A stretch of DNA of 64,000 nucleotides, taken from NCBI RefSeq assembly GCF_003860345.1, contig NZ_CP034179.1:3828001-3892000 (forward strand), in the 5' to 3' direction. The DNA is from Caenibius tardaugens NBRC 16725 (GTDB lineage: Bacteria > Pseudomonadota > Alphaproteobacteria > Sphingomonadales > Sphingomonadaceae). The notes beneath the pieces are model-generated. The model worked only from the letters and a program-made list of their open reading frames with translations, was not told the origin of the DNA and searched no databases. Within the stretch, counting starts at the first letter, position 1, and each line of letters begins with the position of its first letter. A program made the translations under genes and the position numbers. Below are positions 24,800-33,821 of this stretch, in pieces.

Positions 24800-25546
24800 A
24801 TGGGCGCCGGTCATAAATCGGATGGTGTGCCGCCCCTGTGGACTGCATCCGTGGGTGTCATCACGCAACTGCATGCGGACATGTTGGTGCTCCCCGCGAT
24901 TTCGACTGTGACACAGGCGCCAGATTGGCAGGCGTTCGCGGATAGCTGGCACGATCTTCCGGCTGATGACCACATGGGGGATGGCGGCGCCTATCGCCAG
25001 CGGCGTTATGCGGCCTTCCGCGCTGATATGTCGGGATGCCAGCGTCTGCGGCATCGGTCTCATTATCAGGAAAGGGCGCATAACTGCCTCAACGGCGGCA
25101 TTCAGCGCTGGTTCGCGCCGATGCAGCCGGCCACAGTGTCGTCGGATGCCTTCGCACAGGCGATGCATTGCATGGCGGACGCTGTGTGCGAACGGGAGGG
25201 CAATCCGTCCTCGGAATGGTTCGTCGAAGTGCACCAGTTCCGGATCATGGCGCAAAACGGTCTACCAGGTCTGCCGACACCGGAAGGTCTGCATCATGAC
25301 GGGCGTGACTGGGTGATGATCCTCTATGTCGGCGGTGAGAATTTTGCTGGAGGCGAAACGTCGGTCGTTGGCGCCCGGGAAACGGTGCTGCGTCACCGAC
25401 TGGGTCAACCGGGTGAGGCCTTGTTTCTCGATGATCGGCGATTGCGTCACGCGACGTCAGCCATTGTGCCGGTTCGGCCTGGCTTGCCTGCCTGGCGTGA
25501 CACGCTGGTCATTACCTACGCTGTGATGCCTGATCGCGTTTTGTGA
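24800..25546 (+). CDS. 2-oxoglutarate/Fe(II)-dependent dioxygenase (PF10014, free amino acid hydroxylase type)
   Basis: 248 residues. The core GLHHDGRDWVMILYVGGENFAGGETSV contains the H-x-D iron ligands, and a distal His lies in RRLRHATSAI. The closing W-R-D-T-L-V-I-T-Y is typical of the PF10014 group. Known members hydroxylate free amino acids such as isoleucine (family knowledge). GAGG lies 8 nt before the ATG. Together with the MocR regulator and the EamA exporter it suggests formation and export, or breakdown, of a hydroxylated amino acid. The substrate is not predictable here. Confidence 0.84.
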   Translation: MGAGHKSDGVPPLWTASVGVITQLHADMLVLPAISTVTQAPDWQAFADSWHDLPADDHMGDGGAYRQRRYAAFRADMSGCQRLRHRSHYQERAHNCLNGGIQRWFAPMQPATVSSDAFAQAMHCMADAVCEREGNPSSEWFVEVHQFRIMAQNGLPGLPTPEGLHHDGRDWVMILYVGGENFAGGETSVVGARETVLRHRLGQPGEALFLDDRRLRHATSAIVPVRPGLPAWRDTLVITYAVMPDRVL

Positions 25547-25616
25547 CAAGTGGTTACGGGTGGGCGACCGGGGCAACGTCTATTCGAAGCAAGGCTTGTT
25601 TGACGGGGCAATCGAA

Positions 25617-26084
25617 TCAGAGATCGGCAATGCGCGCGCCGGCACCAAACTCGGCGGCACGATCGCCTGGGTTACGCAACGGACAGTCGGAAATCGAAAG
25701 GCAGCCGCAACCTATGCAACTGGCGAGTTGGTCTCGAAGGCGGGTGAGGAGCGTGATGCGTTCGTCAAGATCACGCTGCCAATCGCGGGAGAGCTCGCTC
25801 CAATCCGCGGTGCTTACCGGCTTGCCGCGCGGTTTGGCGTCCAAACGCGCCTTGATATCTGCCAAGGGGATGCCGACGCGCTGTGCAATGCGAATGACCG
25901 CTATGAGCCGCAGGACTGAGCGATGATAGCGCCGTTGGTTACCACTGGTCCGCCAGCTTTCTATAAGACCCTGAGTTTCATAGAAATGTAGAGTCGACAC
26001 TGCTACACCCGCGCGGCGAGCGACCTCGCCTACGGTCAATGCGTGACTGTAATCGACAAGCGTCATGCGTTTGTTGTCTTTCAT
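25617..26084 (-). CDS. soxR: SoxR, redox-sensing MerR-family activator
   Basis: 155 residues. The MerR helix-turn-helix [26 protein letters not shown] is followed by a dimerisation helix and the [2Fe-2S] ligand set in [19 protein letters not shown] (four Cys), diagnostic of SoxR. It activates target promoters when the cluster is oxidised by redox-cycling compounds. It diverges from an RND efflux operon with a soxbox between them. Neither possible ATG has a strong ribosome site (26084 used; 26066 possible). No soxS is seen, as is normal outside enterics. Confidence 0.95.
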   Translation of the reverse strand: MKDNKRMTLVDYSHALTVGEVARRAGVAVSTLHFYETQGLIESWRTSGNQRRYHRSVLRLIAVIRIAQRVGIPLADIKARLDAKPRGKPVSTADWSELSRDWQRDLDERITLLTRLRDQLASCIGCGCLSISDCPLRNPGDRAAEFGAGARIADL

Positions 26085-26107
26085 TGGGAACGGTTCGAAA
26101 AAATCCC

Positions 26108-26138
26108 TTTACCTCAACTATGGTTGAGGTTCTATGGG
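26108..26138 (+). promoter_or_regulatory. SoxR-type promoter with soxbox
   Basis: A -35-like TTTACC (26108-26113) and a -10-like TATGGG (26133-26138) are 19 bp apart. The 18-bp dyad CCTCAACTATGGTTGAGG (26112-26129) fills the spacer. Layout and spacing match the enteric soxS promoter (family knowledge). It faces the RND adaptor gene; the first codon is 31 bp downstream. Confidence 0.8.
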
Positions 26139-26169
26139 GGTGGCTTCGGTATCGTAACGGGAGCTGATT

Positions 26170-27293
26170 TTGCAAGATTCACCGAGCCAGGCCGGTAAGT
26201 GGCCGATCAAGTCCTGGCGACAGGCCGCTCTGGCGGTTGGCCTTATAATTCTGGTTTTTGGCCTGCTTTTCCTATGGAGAAGCTGGCGGAATGCTGCGCC
26301 GCCGCCTGCCGAGCGGCCACCCGTGGCCGTCACCGCGACATTTGTCGAACCGCGCGATGTGCCCACGGCCTTGCAGGCTGTCGGTTCCTTGCGTGCGGTG
26401 CAGGAAGTCATGCTGGCGCCGGAAGTGGCAGGGCGCGTTACGGCGATCCGTTTTCAGCCCGGCGCACGCGTGGGTGCAGGGGCACCGCTTGTGCAACTGT
26501 TCGATGGGCCGGAGCGGGCAGACCGCGCGGCAGCGGTGGCCAAGGCCGATCTTGCCCGCGTGCAATTGGCACGATCGCGCGAACTGGCACCAAGCGGCGC
26601 CGAATCCAAAGACGTGCTCGATCAACGCCGCGCGGAATATGCGCAAGCGATGGCTGCCGTTCATCAACTGGACGCGCGGATTGCCCAGAAGCGTGTCGTT
26701 GCGCCTTTCGCGGGCCAGATTGGTGTGCGCAGGATTAATCTGGGGCAGTATCTGAATCCCGGTGATGCTGTGGCATCCCTGACTGCGCTGGACCGACTCT
26801 ATGCCGATTTCAATGTGCCGCAGCAGGATCTGGCGCAGCTTCATGTCGGGGGACGGTGCAACTCACCTCCGATGCCTGGCCCGGCCGCACCTTTACGGGC
26901 CGCGTGACGACGATCGAGCCACGCATCGGTGAGGATAGCCGCAATGTCATGGTTCAGGCGCTGCTGCCCAACCCGGGGCAACTGCTGCGCCCGGGGATGT
27001 ATGTGAACGTGGCGCTGGAACTGGCTGCGCAGACAGGGGCGCTGGTTGTTCCGGCAACGGCCATCCAGACGTCCGCGTCAGGTGATAGCGTCACGGTTAT
27101 TCGCGGCCGCACCCCCCGTAAGGAAGGCAATGCTGAAATGGTCGGCGTGGTGACCGGTCGACGGATTGGCGACAGCGTGGTGGTGACCAAGGGGCTCAAG
27201 CCCGGCGATGTAGTGGTGACCGAGGGGCAAATCCGCGTGCAACCCGGCGCGCCGGTGCGTGTGGTCCGGATTGTGCCGGCGATGAAGGATTGA
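26170..27293 (+). pseudogene. RND efflux periplasmic adaptor (HlyD/MFP family), broken by a 1-nt frameshift
   Basis: The two frames together give a normal adaptor of about 374 residues. It has an N-terminal membrane anchor (AALAVGLIILVFGLLFLW), barrel/lipoyl halves with VGSLRAVQEVMLAPEVAGRV and RVVAPFAGQIGVRRI, then TIEPRIGEDSRNVMVQALL and a membrane-proximal end. The first part (26170-26907) is lost at the G5 run 26848-26852; the rest continues in another frame from about 26853. Adding one G restores V-G-G-T-V-Q-L. Start is TTG after GGGAG. It is the first gene of the SoxR-facing pump operon; if the shift is real the pump lacks its adaptor. Sequencing error is quite possible. Confidence 0.85.
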
Positions 27294-27297
27294 TCCC

Positions 27298-30200
27298 GTG
27301 CATTTTACCGATCTGTTCATTCGCCGCCCGATCCTGTCCATCGTGGTTAGCCTCCTGATCCTGCTGGTCGGCGGGGCATCGGTATTCATGCTCCAGGTGC
27401 GGGAATATCCGAACATGGAGAGCGCCACGATCGTGGTGAACACCTCCTATCCCGGCGCCACGCAAGACGTGATGCAGGGTTTCGTGACCACGCCGATCGC
27501 GCAAGCAATCGCAACGGCAAACGGTATCGAGTACCTGACTTCGTCATCCACGCAGGGACGAAGCGAGGTCAAGGCCAAGCTGGTGCTGAACGCCGATGCC
27601 GACCGTTCCATGACGGAGGTTCTGGCAAAAGTGCAGCAGGTGAAATTTCGCCTGCCGCCGGGGGCCAGCGATCCGGTGATCAACAAGATCACCGATGGCG
27701 CATCCGCGGTTCAGTATGTCGCATTCACCAGCGAAACTCTGTCGATCCCGCAGATTACCGATTTTGCAACGCGCGTGGCCCAGCCGCTGATTACCGCGGT
27801 CCCCGGCGTTGCGTCCGTTGATATGGGCGGGGGGCAGACACTGGCCATGCGCATCTGGATCGATCCGGACAAGATCGCCGCACGCGGTCTTTCCGCCGGG
27901 CAGGTGGCGGATGCCCTGCGTGCCAACAATGTGCAGGCCGCGCCGGGACAACTCAAGGGCACGTCCACTGCGATCAATATCACGGCGGGTACGGATCTCA
28001 CCAATGTGGATGATTTCCGCAACATGGTGATCAAGACGGGAACCGATGGCGTTGTCCGGCTTGGCGATGTGGCCACGATTGAAATCGGTGGGCAGAACTA
28101 TAACAGCAGCGCCACCACCGGCGGGAAGCCAGCCATATTCATCGCCATTTCGCCGACGCCAGACGGCAATCCGCTGGAAATCGTCAGTGCGGTGAAAGCC
28201 CTGATCCCGGATATGCAGCGCGTTGCGCCCCCGGGCCTCAAGGTGTTCAGCCAGTTCGACGTGGCGCATTTCGTGGAAGCGTCGATCGATGAGGTGTCGC
28301 ATACCCTGGTCGAGGCGGTGCTGATCGTTGTTCTGGTGATTTTCCTCTTTCTCGGATCGGTCCGGGCGGTGATTATTCCGGTTGTGACGATCCCGTTGTC
28401 GCTCGTCGGAACGGCAGCCCTGATGCTGGCGTTTGGATTTTCGCTCAATCTGCTGACCCTGCTGGCCATGGTGTTGGCGATCGGTCTGGTGGTGGACGAT
28501 GCGATCGTGGTGGTTGAAAACATTCACCGGCACATCGAGGAAGGCCTTGCCCCGGTGCAGGCCGCGATTGTGGGCGCGCGCGAAATCGTCGGCCCGGTGA
28601 TCGCGATGACAATCACGCTGGCTGCAGTATACACCCCGATCGGCCTGATGGGCGGGTTGACCGGTGCGCTGTTTCGGGAATTCGCCTTCACACTGGCGGG
28701 ATCGGTGATTGTATCCGGGGTGATTGCGCTTACGCTGTCGCCGATGATGAGCAGCTATCTGCTCAAGGACAAGATGGCCGAAGGCAAGCTGTCCCAGCGG
28801 ATTGAACATACGATGGAACGGCTCACCCATGGCTATGAAACGCTGCTGGGCAAGACACTGGCCGCGCGCGGTGCGGTGTTGCTCGTCGGTCTGGCGGTTC
28901 TGGCAGGCATCGTGATCCTGTTCAGCGGCACGCGCAGCGAACTCGCGCCGCAGGAGGATATGGGATACGTCTTCGTTCAGACGAAAGCGCCGCAATACGC
29001 GAATGTGGACTACACGGCGCGCTTTGCGGAGGATGTTCAGAAAATCTACGCTTCCATGCCGGAGTATGTCAGTTCGTGGGATACGGCGGGCCTGTTCAGC
29101 CCGAATGGCGGCTTTGGCGGGATTATTCTGAAGGAATGGAGCGAACGCAAACGCAGCGCGGATGAAATTCAGGCGCAGCTTAATGCCGAAGGGGCGGCGA
29201 TTACTGGTGTTTTCGCGACATCGTTCCAGCCACCGCCGTTACCTGCGGGCAGTGGCGGTTTGCCGGTGCAGATGGTGATCCGGTCATCCGATGACTTTTC
29301 GGCGATCTATCAGACGCTCGAACAGATCAAGGGGGCTTCATGGGGCAGTGGCCTGTTCGCTTTTGTCGACAGCGACCTTGCCTTTGACAGCCCGGAAGCG
29401 CGGATAACCGTAGACCGGGAAAAGGCCGGGCAAATGGGCGTGTCTATGGATGCCATCGCGGGCACGCTGGCAACGTTGGTTGGCGAAAACTATGTCAACC
29501 GCTTCAACTGGCACGACCGGTCGTACGACGTGATTGCACAGGTGCCGCAGCAGAAACGCCTGACGCCGGATAATCTCGGGCAGTACTATGTCAAAGCGAC
29601 GTCGGGCGCGCTGGTTCCTTTGGCGACAGTGGTCAAGGTGGATATGCGCCCGCAGGCCAATCAGTTGCCGCAGTTCAACCAGATGAATTCGGCCACGATT
29701 TCGGCGGTTCTGGCCCCCGGCGTGACGATGGGCGAGGCGGTTGCTTTCCTGAAATCGCAACCCTTGCCACCGGGCATGACAATCGACTGGCTGTCGGACA
29801 GCCGCCAATATGTGCATGAAGGAAACCGTCTGACGGTGTCTTTCGGTTTCGCGCTGGTGGTGATTTTTTTGGTGCTGGCGGCGCAGTTTGAAAGCTTCCG
29901 CGATCCGGTGGTCATTCTCGTTACCGTACCGCTTGCGGTGTGCGGTGCGCTGGTGCCGCTCTACCTCGGTTATGCGACGCTCAATATCTATACGCAGATC
30001 GGATTGGTGACCTTGATCGGGTTGATATCGAAACACGGCATTCTGATGGTCTCTTTCGCCAACGAGATGCAGCACAACGAGGGACTGGACCGGATTTCCG
30101 CGATCCGGCGTGCGGCGGCCGTGCGTATGCGACCGGTGCTGATGACGACGGCAGCGATGGTTGCCGGTCTGGTCCCTTTGCTGTTCGCCAACGGCGCGGG

Positions 30201-30375
30201 TGCGTCGAGCCGGTTTGCCATCGGGATCGTGGTGGTGATGGGGATGCTGATCGGCACCTTGTTCACCCTGTTCGTTCTGCCGACGATCTACAGCTTTGTG
30301 GCGCGTGACCATCGGGCAGCGTCAGAAAGCGAGCGTACCAAACAGATCGCCCTGACGGAGACCGCCCATGCGTAA
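27298..30375 (+). CDS. RND efflux permease (HAE1/MexI-like)
   Basis: 1025 residues, full length for an inner-membrane drug/proton antiporter. It begins FTDLFIRRPILSIVVSLLILL and has the first periplasmic loop, and VLAIGLVVDDAIVVVENIHRH, the helix-4 region with the paired Asp residues of the proton relay. The second half ends with IGLISKHGILMVSFANE. The GTG start is 4 bp after the adaptor stop, so expression depends on the same transcript. With the SoxR promoter this resembles the redox-induced MexGHI-OpmD system of Pseudomonas, without a mexG-like gene. Confidence 0.93.
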   Translation: MHFTDLFIRRPILSIVVSLLILLVGGASVFMLQVREYPNMESATIVVNTSYPGATQDVMQGFVTTPIAQAIATANGIEYLTSSSTQGRSEVKAKLVLNADADRSMTEVLAKVQQVKFRLPPGASDPVINKITDGASAVQYVAFTSETLSIPQITDFATRVAQPLITAVPGVASVDMGGGQTLAMRIWIDPDKIAARGLSAGQVADALRANNVQAAPGQLKGTSTAINITAGTDLTNVDDFRNMVIKTGTDGVVRLGDVATIEIGGQNYNSSATTGGKPAIFIAISPTPDGNPLEIVSAVKALIPDMQRVAPPGLKVFSQFDVAHFVEASIDEVSHTLVEAVLIVVLVIFLFLGSVRAVIIPVVTIPLSLVGTAALMLAFGFSLNLLTLLAMVLAIGLVVDDAIVVVENIHRHIEEGLAPVQAAIVGAREIVGPVIAMTITLAAVYTPIGLMGGLTGALFREFAFTLAGSVIVSGVIALTLSPMMSSYLLKDKMAEGKLSQRIEHTMERLTHGYETLLGKTLAARGAVLLVGLAVLAGIVILFSGTRSELAPQEDMGYVFVQTKAPQYANVDYTARFAEDVQKIYASMPEYVSSWDTAGLFSPNGGFGGIILKEWSERKRSADEIQAQLNAEGAAITGVFATSFQPPPLPAGSGGLPVQMVIRSSDDFSAIYQTLEQIKGASWGSGLFAFVDSDLAFDSPEARITVDREKAGQMGVSMDAIAGTLATLVGENYVNRFNWHDRSYDVIAQVPQQKRLTPDNLGQYYVKATSGALVPLATVVKVDMRPQANQLPQFNQMNSATISAVLAPGVTMGEAVAFLKSQPLPPGMTIDWLSDSRQYVHEGNRLTVSFGFALVVIFLVLAAQFESFRDPVVILVTVPLAVCGALVPLYLGYATLNIYTQIGLVTLIGLISKHGILMVSFANEMQHNEGLDRISAIRRAAAVRMRPVLMTTAAMVAGLVPLLFANGAGASSRFAIGIVVVMGMLIGTLFTLFVLPTIYSFVARDHRAASESERTKQIALTETAHA

Positions 30376-31786
30376 GATCGCATTCCTTTCCGCATGCGCT
30401 CTTACGCTGGCGGGGTGTGCCGCCGGGCCGGATTATCGCGCGCCGGCAGCCTTGCCGACAACAGACACGGGGCCGTTCATCAGCACGGCGCCGGGCACGA
30501 GCAATGCCGAGCCACAAGGTGACTGGTGGCGGCTGTACAACGATCCAGCGCTGGACAGGCTTGTTACACGTGCACTCGTGGCGAACACGGATCTGCGTGT
30601 GGCGGCCGCCAATCTTGCCCGTGCCCAGGCCATTCTGCGCGAAGCGGGGGCCGGGCGCTTGCCATCGACCGATCTGTCCGGCGGGGCGAGTTATGGCGAC
30701 GGTTCCGGCGGGGGCTTCTCACAGGGCAGTGGCAACACGCAGTGGAGCTACACCGGCGGGATGGCTATTTCGTGGGAGATTGATCTGTTTGGTCGGATCG
30801 GCCGTACGATCGAAGCGGCGCGCGCCGACCGGGATGCCGTGGCCGCTGCGCATGAAAGGGTGGCGGTGGTTGTCGCGGCGCAGACCACCCGGGCCTACGC
30901 CGATGCCTGTGCACTTGCAGAAGCAAGCGCGGTGGCGCGGGAATCGATCGATATCGCCCGGCGGGGGCTTGATATCGTGACCGCACAGGAGCGGGTGGGG
31001 ACCGCATCGCGCTTTGATCTGGAGCGTGCAAGCACAGCTTACGCCAACGCACGGGCGGCTTTGCCGCCATTGGAAGGCGCGCGGCAGATTGCCCTGTTCG
31101 AACTGGCGGCCTTGCTGGGCCTTCCGCCTGCACAAGTGCCGGAAGAAGCCCGGCAATGTACGCGGATACCGGTGCCCGTATCGGCCATTCCCGTGGGGGA
31201 TGGGCGGGGGCTGCTGGCCCGACGCCCCGATGTACGCGAGGCGGAACGGCGGCTCGCTGCCGATACGGCCAGGATTGGGGTGGCGACGGCTGACCTCTAT
31301 CCGCGGATCGCATTGGGCGGATCGGGCAACTTCTTCCGCAACGATCAGGTGAAGGGCAGCGATTCCTTCAGCTTTTCCCTCGGCCCGCTGCTGTCATGGA
31401 GCTTCCCGAATATCGCCACTGCCCGAGCGCGCATCGCGCAGGCAGAGGCAGGCACGCAGGCTTCGCTCGCGACATTCGATGGCACAGTGCTGAATGCGCT
31501 GAAAGAAGTGGAACAGGCGCTTGCCAGCGTGGCCAGTGAAGACCGCAGGCGTGCTGCCCTGGCCGATGCGGTGCGCAGCGCGGATGCCGCCTATGATCTG
31601 GCGAACCGCCGTTATCGGGCGGGTGCCATGTCGTTCCTCGATCTGCTGGATGCACAGCGCTCGCTGGTCGAGGCACGCGCCGCCCTGACCGCATCGGAGC
31701 GGGCGCTCGGTTCCGCGCGAATTGATCTGTTCAGGGCGCTGGGCGGTGGGTGGCAGACCCTACCACCGGCGCGGGCAGGTGCCTGA
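30368..31786 (+). CDS. outer-membrane efflux lipoprotein (NodT/OprM family)
   Basis: 472 residues. A lipoprotein signal peptide ends in LAGC (Cys18), followed by the standard GPDYRAP start of OprM-like channels and two duplicated outer-membrane-efflux repeats (ARADRDAVAAAHERV... and a second-half LADAVRSADAAYDLANRRYRAG). It overlaps the pump gene by 8 nt. It forms the exit duct of the tripartite pump. It ends just before a 15-bp hairpin. Confidence 0.92.
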   Translation: MRKIAFLSACALTLAGCAAGPDYRAPAALPTTDTGPFISTAPGTSNAEPQGDWWRLYNDPALDRLVTRALVANTDLRVAAANLARAQAILREAGAGRLPSTDLSGGASYGDGSGGGFSQGSGNTQWSYTGGMAISWEIDLFGRIGRTIEAARADRDAVAAAHERVAVVVAAQTTRAYADACALAEASAVARESIDIARRGLDIVTAQERVGTASRFDLERASTAYANARAALPPLEGARQIALFELAALLGLPPAQVPEEARQCTRIPVPVSAIPVGDGRGLLARRPDVREAERRLAADTARIGVATADLYPRIALGGSGNFFRNDQVKGSDSFSFSLGPLLSWSFPNIATARARIAQAEAGTQASLATFDGTVLNALKEVEQALASVASEDRRRAALADAVRSADAAYDLANRRYRAGAMSFLDLLDAQRSLVEARAALTASERALGSARIDLFRALGGGWQTLPPARAGA

Positions 31787-31797
31787 GAGCATATGAT

Positions 31798-31836
31798 CGG
31801 GGTGCCGATGCCTGTAATCGCGGTATCGGCACCCCG
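31798..31836. terminator. bidirectional hairpin between convergent operons
   Basis: A 15-bp stem (CGGGGTGCCGATGCC with GGTATCGGCACCCCG, one G-T pair) and a 9-nt loop lie between the efflux lipoprotein stop and the PrpE-like stop. There is no T-run, so intrinsic termination may be partial. Confidence 0.65.
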
Positions 31837-31843
31837 GTGAAAA

Positions 31844-33736
31844 CTATCCGTGCGCGGACGTTTCCTGTGCGGCCAGCGCGTTACGGATCAGATCGGGGAC
31901 CGCCGGATCCTCGATCGTGGCCGGGATCAGGTATTCTTCGCCATTCACGATCTTGCGCAACAGGTTGCGCAGGATTTTCCCCGAACGGGTCTTGGGCAAT
32001 TGCGGCACGACATAGGCGGTTTTTAGCGCTGCCACCGCGCCCAATTCCTCACGAACCGCCGCGATGACCTGGCGGACAAGCACCGCCGGTTCTGCCGCTC
32101 CGGCCCGGGCAACGATGAAAGCGACCGGGATCATGCCCTTGATCGCATCATCTGCCCCGATCACCGCGCATTCGGCAATGCCATCCTGCTCCGCCACGAT
32201 CTGCTCCATCTGCCCTGTGGAAAGGCGGTGCCCGGCGACGTTGATAATATCGTCGGTGCGCCCCATGATGTGCAGGAAGCCTTCATCGTCGAAATAGCCA
32301 GCATCGCCTGTTTCGTAGTAGCCGGGAAAGCTGGCAAAGTTGCGATCATATCCGGGCTTGTTGTTCCACAGGCTGCGGAATGCACCGGGAGCGAGCGGTT
32401 CCTTGATCGTAATCGCGCCACTTTCGCCTGTTTCAACAGGCTGCCCGTCTTCGCCCAGCACCACGAATTCGTAGCCGGGTACAGGGAAACCCGCGCTGCC
32501 GCGTTTGCGGCGCAGATCGCCAAGAGCGAAGCAACTGGCAATCGCGGGCCAGCCCAGTTCGGTCTGCCACCAGTGATCGATCACCGGCAGGCCTGACTTG
32601 TCTTCCAGCCAGCCGATCGTGTCCGGATCAGCACGTTCCCCGGCAAGGAAGATTGCGCGCAAATCGCCCGTGCCGATATCGCGCAAGAACGTGGCATCGG
32701 GGTCTTCCTTGCGGATTGCGCGGATTGCGGTCGGCGCCGTGAAGAAGCTCTTCACACCGTGCCGGACAATCGTGCGCCAGAAGGTGCCGGGATCGGGCGT
32801 GCCAACCGGCTTGCCCTCGAACAGCACGGTGGTGGCGCCGACCAGCAGCGGGGCGTAGACAATGTAGCTGTGACCTACGACCCAGCCCACATCGGAAGCA
32901 GCCCAGAAGGGATCACCTTTGCCGATCCCGTAAATGTTCGCCATCGACCACGTCAGGGCAACGGCATGGCTGCCATTATCGCGAACCACGCCTTTGGGCG
33001 TACCGGTGGTGCCCGAGGTGTAGAGAATATAGAGCGGATCACCTGACGCCATCGTTTCGGGGGAAGGGATCGGATCGTTGATACTTTGCGCGCGCAGTTC
33101 TTCCCAATCGAGATCGCGCGGAGGGTGCAGTTCGGCACGACGTGCCTCGCGCTGGAACACGACCACGTGACCAACCTTGTGCGAGGCGAGTTCCAGCGCT
33201 TCATCCACCATGGGCTTGTATTCGATGACACGGCTGCCTTCGATGCCACAGGATGCTGCAAGTATGACGTCAGGGGCAGCGTCATCGATGCGTTTGGCCA
33301 GTTCCAGTGCTGCAAATCCACCGAATACAACAGAATGGATCGCGCCGATGCGCGCGCAGGCAAGCATGGCGAACACCGTCTGGGGGATCATCGGCATGTA
33401 CAGGACGACGCGGTCGCCCTTTTTGACGTCAAGACGCCGCAGCATGGCCGCAACCCTGCCTGATTCCTCAAGCAATTCGGAATAGGTGAACTGTTTGATT
33501 TGGCCTGTGGCGGGGCTGTCATAAATCAGCGCCACGGCGTCGCCGCGACCGGCAGCGATATGGCGGTCAAGGCTGTTGTAAGCAGTGTTGAGCGTGCCGC
33601 CTTTGAACCAGCCTTCTTTGGTATCGTAAACCGTTTGCGGCGGTGTGATCCAGTCAAGGGCGTTGGCCGCCTCACTCCAGAATGCGTCGCGGTCGGCGAT
33701 GCTGGCATTCAAGGCCCGTTGATAGGCTTCGCTCAT
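31844..33736 (-). CDS. prpE: propionate--CoA ligase (PrpE-like)
   Basis: 630 residues of the acetyl/propionyl-CoA synthetase branch of the ANL family. It has LYTSGTTGTPKGV for the phosphate loop, HWWQTELGWP in the acyl pocket region, GYYETGDAGYFDDEG for ribose binding, and a C-terminal [12 protein letters not shown] whose Lys is the acylation-controlled catalytic residue. Sequence style is nearer PrpE than Acs; a true Acs is encoded nearby. ATG 33736 has AAGGGG 7 nt upstream. It is last of the porin-carrier-ligase series on this strand. Confidence 0.87.
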   Translation of the reverse strand: MSEAYQRALNASIADRDAFWSEAANALDWITPPQTVYDTKEGWFKGGTLNTAYNSLDRHIAAGRGDAVALIYDSPATGQIKQFTYSELLEESGRVAAMLRRLDVKKGDRVVLYMPMIPQTVFAMLACARIGAIHSVVFGGFAALELAKRIDDAAPDVILAASCGIEGSRVIEYKPMVDEALELASHKVGHVVVFQREARRAELHPPRDLDWEELRAQSINDPIPSPETMASGDPLYILYTSGTTGTPKGVVRDNGSHAVALTWSMANIYGIGKGDPFWAASDVGWVVGHSYIVYAPLLVGATTVLFEGKPVGTPDPGTFWRTIVRHGVKSFFTAPTAIRAIRKEDPDATFLRDIGTGDLRAIFLAGERADPDTIGWLEDKSGLPVIDHWWQTELGWPAIASCFALGDLRRKRGSAGFPVPGYEFVVLGEDGQPVETGESGAITIKEPLAPGAFRSLWNNKPGYDRNFASFPGYYETGDAGYFDDEGFLHIMGRTDDIINVAGHRLSTGQMEQIVAEQDGIAECAVIGADDAIKGMIPVAFIVARAGAAEPAVLVRQVIAAVREELGAVAALKTAYVVPQLPKTRSGKILRNLLRKIVNGEEYLIPATIEDPAVPDLIRNALAAQETSAHG

Positions 33737-33771
33737 ATTCAACCCCTTTTGCATCTCAATTCAATGGCAGG

Positions 33772-33799
33772 GGGGAGGACGATTTTCACCATCCTCCCC
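33772..33799 (-). terminator. hairpin between carrier and PrpE-like gene
   Basis: GGGGAGGA and TCCTCCCC (8 bp) with a 12-nt loop lie in the 85-bp gap after the carrier gene. There is no T-run. It may trim the downstream ligase relative to the carrier. Confidence 0.4.
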
Positions 33800-33821
33800 G
33801 ATGCTTGTTTATGAAACCTGC

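Noticed and set aside
27544-28995. 483-codon minus-strand frame inside the RND pump
   Set aside because: Antisense shadow of a GC-rich gene: His/Arg/Asp/Gln-rich with no motif, no ribosome site, and fully inside a convincing gene.
26170-31786. Transporter lost through real inactivation
   Set aside because: Not rejected fully, but the +1 G in a homopolymer restores the adaptor and two other genes show the same kind of break, so error is the better working explanation.
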